From assembly GCF_002930645.1 (NCBI RefSeq), contig NZ_PSNW01000010.1, positions 62,281-126,280 on the forward strand: 64,000 nt of DNA, written 5' to 3'. Positions within the stretch are counted from its first letter, which is position 1; each line of letters begins with the position of its first letter. The notes under the pieces are model-generated. The model was not told the origin of the DNA. It searched no databases and was given only the letters and a program-made list of their open reading frames with translations. Source of the stretch: Solimonas fluminis. GTDB lineage: Bacteria > Pseudomonadota > Gammaproteobacteria > Nevskiales > Nevskiaceae. This document shows, in pieces, positions 16,698 to 23,332 of this stretch. The translations under genes were made by a program, and so were the position numbers.

Positions 16698-16915
16698 TGG
16701 GCTATATCAATCCCCTGCTGAACCTTCCCGCCGGCAAGGCCCTGCTGCAACTGCCTGCCGAGGACCGCGCGCGAATCGAAGCTGTCATGCGCCAGCTACG
16801 TGACCAGGCGAACGCCGAGGCCGAGAACGCATGGCGCCGCCGCAAAGGTCCGATGGCCGCCTATTGGCGCGCCGTGGCCACGTACGCACGGCATATCGCG
16901 CACGCTCTGTCGTGA
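16697..16915 (+). CDS. Provirus small basic protein (72 aa)
   Basis: ATG 16697 in the TAATG junction. Predominantly helical and Arg-rich (QLPAEDRARIEAVMRQLRDQ), without cysteines or a membrane segment. The stop overlaps the GTG of rep, so its translation is probably coupled to Rep; it could be a replication accessory protein, but nothing in the sequence proves that. Confidence 0.6.
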   Translation: MGYINPLLNLPAGKALLQLPAEDRARIEAVMRQLRDQANAEAENAWRRRKGPMAAYWRAVATYARHIAHALS

Positions 16916-18462
16916 ACCACCCCCAGCCCCGCACCGAATCCCGCGAACTGGCCCGCCTGATCCAGGCCCAGCGCTTGGACATGCAGCGCGATGCCTTCAA
17001 CGGCATCGGCACCTCGCTGGCCAACACCGCGCGGCTCTACGCCACGTCCGGCTACACCCAGAAGCTCAAGCCCGGCTTCATGCCGGACAGCCCGTTCCAG
17101 CCCTGGGCACAGCACGCCCTCGACCGCTTCAACGAAGCCGACCGCTTCATTGCCACGTACGCGAAGGACAGCTACGAGAACTTCGCCGAGGTGGAGCGCT
17201 GCGAGGAGGAACTGGTCGACACCCTGGCCGAGCGCGAGAACCGCCGGCGCATCGAGCACGACCTGGCCCTGCGGATCGAATCCGCCGCCCGCAATCCCGC
17301 TGTGGATCGCGGCGTCGCCTCCCTGATGGACCTGCACGCCCAGCGCGCCAAGATGTGCCGCACCGAGGGCGTGTGGGGCGTCAACGGCGAGGGTGACAAG
17401 GTCATCGCCTGGAACTTCAAATGCGGCAGCACCAAGCTCTGCCCCGACGGCTCGCGCGAGAACACCCGCCGCGTGGCCGAGCTCTACACCCCGGAAATCA
17501 TCCGCTGGCACCGCAGCCAGCGCGGCCGGCGCCTGTTCTACTGCGTCTTCACCCTGCCCAACTTCGACACGGGCAGCCTGGCCGTGGGCAACAAGGTGAT
17601 CCAGCAGCGGTTCCGCGACTTCCTGGGCACCGTGCGGCCGATCCGTGACGTCGAGCGCGCCACGTTCGGCTACGGCCCCCGCAAACGGTCCATCAAGCAC
17701 TGGCAGCCCGCCAAGCGCCTCAAGAGCCTGCCGGACGAGCACGGTAAGCGACACGTGCTCCCCTACGAGGGCCCAGGCATCCATGGCGCCCTGACGCAGC
17801 TGGAATGCCCCGTTTCGGCACGTGGCGACTGGAACGTGCACCTCAACGCCCTGCTGCTGGTGCAGGACGGCGAGGGCTTCGACTTCGACTACGCGACCGT
17901 GCGCGACATGTGGGGCGCCAACGTGCATATCGAGGCCGTGGAGCCCGACGAGCGCGGCCTGATCGGCACGATCCAAGAGTTGATCAAGTACCCGGCCCGC
18001 ATGATCGCCGAGAAGTCCGCCGACAAGGCCGCTGACGGCTCCACAGCGCCGCCCATGATGGCCTGGACCGACACCCAGCTGGCCGAGTGGTTCGGCAGCA
18101 CCGTGAAGCGCATTACGGACAAGAACGGCGTGGAGCGCTGGATCGGCACCCGCTGGATGGCCAGCTACGGCTGCCTCTATGGCCTCACCGAGCCCGAAGA
18201 CACCGACGAAGAGCAACCTATCCAGTGGATGGGCCGCATCGCTTTTACCGATGCCGGTAGGTATTGGGTTGGCTCGACAAGGGAAAACAACTTTTCACGT
18301 TCGGAGAAGGTGCAAACAGCTTCCGAGCGTGCTTTCCAGCCGGTGAAGGGCTACCGGCTGCCGCAGATCGAGGGTCCACCTGGCTGGACCGTGAAAATCA
18401 CCGAGGGCAAGACGGCCCGAACGTGCCGAGCTGCTGAAAAACTCAAACCGCCGCCCGCGTAG
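16912..18462 (+). CDS. Rolling-circle replication initiator (Rep)
   Basis: 516 residues from GTG 16912. Elements consistent with phage-type HUH relaxases: a motif I-like beta strand LFYCVFTLPNFDTG, a motif II-like WNVHLNALLLV in which the second histidine of HUH is replaced by Asn, and LIKYPARMIAEKSADK as a candidate catalytic tyrosine segment. Cysteines in FKCGSTKLC upstream may bind zinc. It would nick viral DNA and start replication as in PM2 (P12) and phiX174. The assignment rests on motif order, size and context; the nicking tyrosine and origin were not pinned down. Confidence 0.68.
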   Translation: MNHPQPRTESRELARLIQAQRLDMQRDAFNGIGTSLANTARLYATSGYTQKLKPGFMPDSPFQPWAQHALDRFNEADRFIATYAKDSYENFAEVERCEEELVDTLAERENRRRIEHDLALRIESAARNPAVDRGVASLMDLHAQRAKMCRTEGVWGVNGEGDKVIAWNFKCGSTKLCPDGSRENTRRVAELYTPEIIRWHRSQRGRRLFYCVFTLPNFDTGSLAVGNKVIQQRFRDFLGTVRPIRDVERATFGYGPRKRSIKHWQPAKRLKSLPDEHGKRHVLPYEGPGIHGALTQLECPVSARGDWNVHLNALLLVQDGEGFDFDYATVRDMWGANVHIEAVEPDERGLIGTIQELIKYPARMIAEKSADKAADGSTAPPMMAWTDTQLAEWFGSTVKRITDKNGVERWIGTRWMASYGCLYGLTEPEDTDEEQPIQWMGRIAFTDAGRYWVGSTRENNFSRSEKVQTASERAFQPVKGYRLPQIEGPPGWTVKITEGKTARTCRAAEKLKPPPA

Positions 18463-18473
18463 GAGGTCCAGCC

Positions 18474-18833
18474 GTGTCCGAGAACCTTGGTGTCATCCAC
18501 TGCCCGCTGTGCGCCACGCGCGCCTACGTGCGCAAGTTCGCGCGCGGGCGCCGCCTCGGCCAGCTGTACATCGCCGCGCCGGAGTGCCACGGCAACTTCA
18601 TGAACGAGGGGAAGCGCTTTCAGGCCTGGATCCTCGACAACGCCAAGATGGCCGACGCCGAGGGCAACCTCCCCGAGCTAGATCCGGCATCGCCGCCGCC
18701 GCCGATGCCGGCCGAGTTCCTGCCGCCGCCGCCGGAAGAGGCCCCGGAGCCGGCGGCCGCATCGAGCACCGCCACGGGCGACGAGGAAGTACTCCCGCGC
18801 CGCCCGGCTTCCTACTTCCCCCTGTTCAGCTGA
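18474..18833 (+). CDS. Provirus zinc-ribbon-like protein (119 aa)
   Basis: GTG 18474 follows a near-perfect AGGAGG ribosome site. The N-terminus has HCPLCATRAYVRKF and a later CHGNFMN, a zinc-ribbon-like pattern similar to the small Ogr/Delta-type fold, followed by a Pro/Glu-rich tail (PPPPMPAEFLPPPPEEAPEP). A late-gene activator role is conceivable from the Ogr-like spacing, but this is inference. Confidence 0.6.
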   Translation: MSENLGVIHCPLCATRAYVRKFARGRRLGQLYIAAPECHGNFMNEGKRFQAWILDNAKMADAEGNLPELDPASPPPPMPAEFLPPPPEEAPEPAAASSTATGDEEVLPRRPASYFPLFS

Positions 18834-18840
18834 GGAACCC

Positions 18841-19308
18841 ATGAGCACCGAGAGCCAGACCCCGCCGCCGGCCGCGCCGACACCAACCCTGCCGTTCAGC
18901 AACACGGACGCACTGGACCTGCTGGAACGCGAAGCCGCCGGCATGCTCGCCGCCGACGGCGATGCGAGCTCGAGTCAGCCCGGCACCGCTCAGCCCGCCG
19001 CCCCCGACTTCGACAACGAAGCGCAGATGCTGGTGTCGTTCGGCCTGGACATGATCGCCCTGGCGGTCGGGCAGGGCACCCGCGTACAGATCAGCTACGA
19101 CACCAAGACGAAGGCCGATGGCGCGAAAGCGCTGGCGCCGGTCCTGGCGAAGCACAACGGCGCCATGCCGGCCTGGCTGCGCCCCTACCAGCAGGAATTC
19201 CGCTTCGGCATGTGGTTTGCCGGTGTGGCCTTCCAGACCTACCTGCAGGTGCAGGCCGCGAAGGCCCAGCCGCCGCCGTCGACCCCCGCCGCCGATGGCG
19301 GTGCGTGA
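18841..19308 (+). CDS. Provirus protein of unknown function upstream of the ATPase (155 aa)
   Basis: ATG 18841, 7 bp after the previous stop. Pro/Thr/Ser-rich N- and C-terminal tails flank a helical core (LVSFGLDMIALAVGQG, WFAGVAFQTYLQVQAAKAQ). No metal site or clear membrane anchor. Its place just before the packaging ATPase suggests a replication or assembly partner. Family not recognised. Confidence 0.6.
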   Translation: MSTESQTPPPAAPTPTLPFSNTDALDLLEREAAGMLAADGDASSSQPGTAQPAAPDFDNEAQMLVSFGLDMIALAVGQGTRVQISYDTKTKADGAKALAPVLAKHNGAMPAWLRPYQQEFRFGMWFAGVAFQTYLQVQAAKAQPPPSTPAADGGA

Positions 19309-19314
19309 TCGCCG

Positions 19315-19950
19315 ATGCGCAAGCCCGACAACAGCCTGCCGGCGCAGATCGAGCTCGTAGCCGGGGCGCCGGAAACCGGCAAGAGCACCGAGGTGATAAA
19401 GCGGCTCAAGGGCGAGCGTGACGTCCTCGTCTGGGACTACAAGAACGAGTACCACGACGTGCCCGGCTTCATCGTCACCTACGACATCGCCGAGTTCGTG
19501 CGCCTGGCGCGCGGCCCTGGCCGTGTCGCCTTCCACGGATCGCCGGACCCCGACCTCTTCGAGTTCGTGTGCCGTGTGGTCTGGGAGCGCGGTAGCTGCC
19601 GCTTCGTTGCCGAGGAACTGTCGGCCGTCACGCGGCAGGGCAAGGCTGCGGCCGCTTGGCACCGCATCACCACGGCCGGGCGCGGCTACGGCATCCGGCC
19701 ACTGGGCGTTACCCAGCGCGTGGCCGAGATCGATAAGACCCTGGTGGGCTGCCTGTCGTCCATCCACACGCGCCGGTTGAACACCGAGGCCGACCGGGTG
19801 GCCATGGCCAAGCTGCTCGACGTGCCCGCCGCCGACGTGGCCGCGCTGACCGGGTACCAGTGGATCGAGCGCAACATGCGGACCGGCAAGGTCACGTACA
19901 GCACCAAGCCGCAGGCCGTCCGCGCCGGCAACCCTCGCCGGAAACGCTGA
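19315..19950 (+). CDS. FtsK/A32-like genome-packaging ATPase
   Basis: 211 residues from ATG 19315. Walker A is AGAPETGKS (residues 16-24), followed by a strand VLVWDYKNEY as in A32/FtsK-like packaging ATPases; a possible Walker B is CRFVAEEL and a sensor-like segment is GIRPLGVTQR. Its length is close to PM2 P9 and much shorter than filamentous-phage Zot proteins, and it has no membrane segment. It would drive DNA into a preformed particle. Its stop and the methylase start overlap (TGATG). Confidence 0.72.
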   Translation: MRKPDNSLPAQIELVAGAPETGKSTEVIKRLKGERDVLVWDYKNEYHDVPGFIVTYDIAEFVRLARGPGRVAFHGSPDPDLFEFVCRVVWERGSCRFVAEELSAVTRQGKAAAAWHRITTAGRGYGIRPLGVTQRVAEIDKTLVGCLSSIHTRRLNTEADRVAMAKLLDVPAADVAALTGYQWIERNMRTGKVTYSTKPQAVRAGNPRRKR

Positions 19951-20669
19951 TGCGGTACCCGGGCGGCAAGGGCGGCGCGGGCGTGGTGCAGCGGATCATC
20001 TCGCTGATGCCCCCGCACCGCCGCTACATCGAGCCCTTCCTCGGCGGCGGCGCCGTGTTCTACGCCAAGCGCCCCGCCGAGGCCTCCATCGTCGCCGACG
20101 TGGATGCCGATCTGATCCGCTATCACCAGCTGCAGCGGCAGCCCTGCACCGAGTACCGGGTTGCCGATGCCCTCGACCTAGTGCCCTCGCTGAATCTGAC
20201 GGTGTCGGATCTCGTTTACCTCGATCCCCCGTATCACCCGGCCACCCGGGCAAAGGCCAAGCTCTACAACCATGAGCTCGACGCCCATCACCACTCGTTG
20301 CTCCTGGCGATGCTGCAGGAATTGAAGTGCCACGTGATCCTGTCCGGCTATCGCTGCGCGGAGTACGATGCCGCGCTCGCCAGCTGGTGGAGCGAGGACT
20401 ACCGGACCATGACCCGGGGCGGGCCACGTGTCGAAACCGTGTGGTGCAACTTCCTGCCCGGCGCCGCCTTCCACGACACGCGATACCTCGGCGGCAACTT
20501 CCGGGAGCGCGAACGGATCAAGCGGAAGCGCGACCGCTGGGCCTCGCGCTTCGCGGCGATGCCGGCAGCTGAGAGGGCCGTGATCGCTGAGGCCCTGGCC
20601 CTGGCCAATCAACAGCAGATCCTATCGACAGAGCCGGCGAGGGTGGCCAGTCATACCGCCTCGCCGTAG
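19950..20669 (+). CDS. D12-class adenine-N6 DNA methyltransferase (Dam-like)
   Basis: 239 residues from ATG 19950. It begins MRYPGGKGG as in Dam/D12 enzymes, with the SAM motif FLGGGAVF and the catalytic DPPY in VYLDPPYHP; CHVILSGYR is the strand after it. Cytosolic; transfers methyl from SAM to adenine in a short site. No restriction partner is present, so it probably protects viral DNA or sets regulatory methylation. Its position between the packaging ATPase and the capsid gene is unusual. Confidence 0.85.
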   Translation: MRYPGGKGGAGVVQRIISLMPPHRRYIEPFLGGGAVFYAKRPAEASIVADVDADLIRYHQLQRQPCTEYRVADALDLVPSLNLTVSDLVYLDPPYHPATRAKAKLYNHELDAHHHSLLLAMLQELKCHVILSGYRCAEYDAALASWWSEDYRTMTRGGPRVETVWCNFLPGAAFHDTRYLGGNFRERERIKRKRDRWASRFAAMPAAERAVIAEALALANQQQILSTEPARVASHTASP

Positions 20670-20674
20670 TCAAC

Positions 20675-20713
20675 GGGGATATATATAACCCCCTTCCGCG
20701 CCGCCCCCGGCGC
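20675..20713. promoter_or_regulatory. Two inverted repeats before the structural genes
   Basis: The 88-bp gap after the methylase holds a near-palindrome GGGGATATATATAACCCC (20675-20692) and a hairpin GCGCCG-cccc-CGGCGC (20698-20713). The AT-rich core in otherwise GC-rich DNA makes this the best site for a late promoter, but no clear -35/-10 pair was found. Confidence 0.4.
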
Positions 20714-20757
20714 GCTGAATCTCTGGGCCGCAATCCTGCAACCCAACCGAGATTCAC

Positions 20758-20868
20758 ATGGACAAGAAAACCCTGATGGGTGTCGGCCTGACCGCCCTGG
20801 GCGTGCTGGTCGCGCTCTACCTGGCCAACAACACCCCGGTCGGCAACGTCGTCGCCAAGAAGGCCTGA
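20758..20868 (+). CDS. 36-residue single-span membrane peptide
   Basis: Short gene from ATG 20758 to TGA 20868, 5 bp before the capsid start. It has a lysine-rich N-terminus (MDKKTLMG), one membrane helix (GLTALGVLVALYLA) and a polar, basic C-terminus. Small single-span proteins beside the capsid gene are typical of membrane-containing tailless phages, where they sit in the inner virion membrane. It could instead be the coat protein of a filamentous phage, but nothing else supports that. Confidence 0.6.
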   Translation: MDKKTLMGVGLTALGVLVALYLANNTPVGNVVAKKA

Positions 20869-20873
20869 TCGAC

Positions 20874-21698
20874 ATGCGCCGCACGATCCCGCTCAACAAC
20901 ATCTCCGGCGTCGGCGTGAACCAGAAGGCCACGCTGCGGATCGTGGAGGCGCATGCCTTCCACGGCATCCTGTTCGACTTCACCAACGTCACTGCCGCGC
21001 AGATCGAAAGTCTGCGCGTGTTCTACGGCGACACGGAAGCCATGGCCTTCACCGGCCCGGACCTCGACGCCATCAACCAGTACTTCGAGCTCGCGCCCAT
21101 GGGCGCCAACGGCCTGCTTTACGTGCCGTTCGCGGCGCCGGGCATGCTCGACCAGGCGGAAGAGGAAGGCACCGCGGTGCATGTCGGCGTGAAGTACGCC
21201 GATGGCACCGTCATTCCGAGCATCCGCGTCGAGATCAAGCTCGACAACACCGTGGTCAACCCGGGCATCCTCGCCATGGGCGTGGTCCGCGATGCGGTGG
21301 CCGGCCTAGCGCCCTGGTTCCCCTTCGTGCGACAGACCACCGTCGAAGCACAGTCGGGCGGCGTCAAGGCGTTCAACGATATCGTGGACACCAAGAGCGG
21401 CCGCGAAAGCTACTGCACGCAGGTCTTCTTCAAGACCAACCAGATCAGCAACCTGCTGGTGCAGCGCAATGGCGTCGACATGTTCGACCGCTCGGTGGTG
21501 ATCAACGAACGCATCCAGGCCAACGGCGTCCGCACGCCGCAGGCCGGCTGGTTCGTTTTCGACACGCGTGAGAACGGCTACGGCAACATGGCCGACGCCC
21601 TGGACGCGGGCAAGGCGAACACGCTGATCTGGAAGCCGACGTTCGGCGCGGCGGTGACCGCTCCGGCCTACGTGTTCACCATCGGCCGTCTGAACTGA
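20874..21698 (+). CDS. Major capsid protein, P2-like double-jelly-roll type
   Basis: 274 residues, beta-rich, close in size to PM2 P2 (269). The N-terminus MRRTIPLNNISGVGVNQKA resembles MR(x)n-LN-(x)n-V of P2-type proteins; mid-protein there is KLDNTVVNPGILAMG, and the C-terminal half has FFKTNQISNLLVQRNGV and NGVRTPQAGWFVFD, patterns I associate with P2-type capsid proteins of proviruses. Hydrophobic and Gly-rich without signal peptide or membrane helix. The double-jelly-roll assignment is by motif and context; a structure prediction would settle it. Confidence 0.72.
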   Translation: MRRTIPLNNISGVGVNQKATLRIVEAHAFHGILFDFTNVTAAQIESLRVFYGDTEAMAFTGPDLDAINQYFELAPMGANGLLYVPFAAPGMLDQAEEEGTAVHVGVKYADGTVIPSIRVEIKLDNTVVNPGILAMGVVRDAVAGLAPWFPFVRQTTVEAQSGGVKAFNDIVDTKSGRESYCTQVFFKTNQISNLLVQRNGVDMFDRSVVINERIQANGVRTPQAGWFVFDTRENGYGNMADALDAGKANTLIWKPTFGAAVTAPAYVFTIGRLN

Positions 21699-21708
21699 GG
21701 TCCGGCCC

Positions 21709-22086
21709 ATGGGCGCCTTCGGCAGCATCTACGGCGGCAGCGGAAGCTTCGATTTCTCGCTGCCGCCGTTGGCGGAATCCACCGGCCTGCCGGTCGGCAC
21801 CCCGCAGAACCCGGGCACGCAGCCGTCGTGGCTGCAGTCCGTGGGCGGCCTGCTGGACAAGCTGGGCGGCACCGCCGCCCAGCTGGCGCAGGCCGGCGTG
21901 TTCGGCGGCGGCAAGCCTGACCTGTCCCGCGACTACGCCGCCGATCAGGCGGCGCGGGAGCGGGACGGGCAGGGTGCCGGTTCCAGCTACAGCGTGGCCG
22001 TACCGCGACAGGTGCAGATCCCGTCCTGGCTGATCTTCGGGGGTCTGGCCCTGGCGGGCTTCGCCGCCTACAAGCTCGCGAAGTGA
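21709..22086 (+). CDS. Virion membrane protein candidate (125 aa)
   Basis: ATG 21709, 10 bp after the capsid stop. A Gly/Ser/Pro-rich N-terminal region leads to one C-terminal transmembrane helix (WLIFGGLALAGFAAYKL) ending in lysine. Low-complexity ectodomain with a C-terminal anchor recurs in the next two genes, suggesting a set of structural membrane proteins. Family not recognised. Confidence 0.62.
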   Translation: MGAFGSIYGGSGSFDFSLPPLAESTGLPVGTPQNPGTQPSWLQSVGGLLDKLGGTAAQLAQAGVFGGGKPDLSRDYAADQAARERDGQGAGSSYSVAVPRQVQIPSWLIFGGLALAGFAAYKLAK

Positions 22087-22092
22087 GCCCCC

Positions 22093-22320
22093 ATGGATTT
22101 CTCGGGATTCATGGGCGGTGGCGGCGGCTACAGCCTGGACACCTCGTCCGCGCTGGGCTTCAACACCGGCCCTACCAACATCCAGACGGGCGCGACCTTC
22201 AACTTCGCCAAGCCCGCAAGCGCCACGGGCGTCTCGCTCGACTTTAACGTCGGCTGGCTGCTGCTGGGCGCCGTCGTCGTCGGCGGCATCGTCCTGGCCA
22301 AGATCAAGGGCGGTGCCTGA
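22093..22320 (+). CDS. Virion membrane protein candidate (75 aa)
   Basis: ATG 22093. Gly-rich start (MGGGGGYSLD), short beta-prone middle, then a C-terminal transmembrane segment (WLLLGAVVVGGIVLAKI). The stop shares a base with the next ATG (TGATG). Same architecture as its neighbours. Function unknown beyond likely membrane localisation. Confidence 0.62.
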   Translation: MDFSGFMGGGGGYSLDTSSALGFNTGPTNIQTGATFNFAKPASATGVSLDFNVGWLLLGAVVVGGIVLAKIKGGA

Positions 22321-22745
22321 TGGGTCTCTTCGGCGGCGGCAACAAGCAAAGCCAAACCACCAACGTCACCGACACCTCGGCCGGCGCCAGCGTCGCGGGC
22401 GACGCGGCCGGCCCGGTCTCTTCACTGTCGGTCAACGCCGGCAGCAGCAAAGAGAGCACCTTCAACTTCCTCGATCAGAACGCGATCGCCGGGTCTTTCG
22501 ACTTCGCCAAGGCCGAGTCGGAGCGCAGCTTCGGCTTTGCCACGGCCGCGCTGGACAAGGCCACCCGCAGCTACACCACGACCGCCGATGCACTGACGTC
22601 GGCCTACAACCAGTCGCTCAACACCGTCAGCAAGGCGCAGACGCCAGCCGACGAGAAGACGCGGCAGCAGTTCATGTACCTGGCCCTCGGCGCCCTGGCG
22701 CTGGTGGCCGTGATCTTCTGGGCGCAGAACCAAGGGACCTCCTGA
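22320..22745 (+). CDS. Virion membrane protein candidate (141 aa)
   Basis: ATG 22320. Ser/Thr/Ala-rich N-terminal region, a helical middle with Phe-Gly and Phe-Asp repeats (AGSFDFAKAESERSFGF), and a C-terminal anchor (FMYLALGALALVAVIFWA). It may span between capsid and membrane or act in vertex stabilisation; inference from architecture only. The stop overlaps the next start (TGATG). Confidence 0.62.
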   Translation: MGLFGGGNKQSQTTNVTDTSAGASVAGDAAGPVSSLSVNAGSSKESTFNFLDQNAIAGSFDFAKAESERSFGFATAALDKATRSYTTTADALTSAYNQSLNTVSKAQTPADEKTRQQFMYLALGALALVAVIFWAQNQGTS

Positions 22746-23332
22746 TGGAAGCCGAATTTGGCATGCTGGACTACCCGCTCAGCCTCAAAGCGGGCGTGTG
22801 GCAGCGGCAGGACGTGAACGGTGATTACTTCCTGATCGTGGAAGCCACCGGCCCTGTGAAGTTGCGTTTCGATGACAGCGACATCATCCAGCGCCGTGTG
22901 GCGCAGGGCATGCCGGTCCGCTTCTACAAGAAAGTCTCGATCATGTCCGAGACGGATCAGGACGTCCTGATCGCGCTCGGATACACCGGCGGCGGCTTGG
23001 TGCCGCTCGACGGCCGCGCGACGCTGGATGGCGACGTCAACGTCACCTTCGCCAAGCCGACCCTGCGCCAGTCGCCGGATGATGTGGTGATCGCTGCCGG
23101 CGCCTCGGTGCAGCTGCTGGGCGTCGATGCGGATCGGCTCAATGCCATGGTGCAGCTGGACGAAGCCGCGGCGGGACCGATCCGCGTCGGCGACTCCGCC
23201 GTCGATGGCACCCATGGCCTGGTGGTGCAGCCTGATGACGCCGTCGAGTGCGGCGGCAGCCCGGCCGTGTGGGCTCACAACCCGAACGGCGTGGCGGTGA
23301 CCGTGCATCTGGACGTGGAGCTCGCGCCTTGA
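22745..23332 (+). CDS. Structural beta-rich protein, possible vertex/penton base (195 aa)
   Basis: ATG 22745 (TGATG junction). Mostly beta-prone with no membrane helix; two halves separated near GYTGGGLVPLDGRATL, with a regular C-terminal VTVHLDVELAP strand. Located directly before the spike gene and coupled to it (TTGA overlap), it is a candidate penton or spike-base protein. No motif proves this. Confidence 0.58.
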   Translation: MEAEFGMLDYPLSLKAGVWQRQDVNGDYFLIVEATGPVKLRFDDSDIIQRRVAQGMPVRFYKKVSIMSETDQDVLIALGYTGGGLVPLDGRATLDGDVNVTFAKPTLRQSPDDVVIAAGASVQLLGVDADRLNAMVQLDEAAAGPIRVGDSAVDGTHGLVVQPDDAVECGGSPAVWAHNPNGVAVTVHLDVELAP

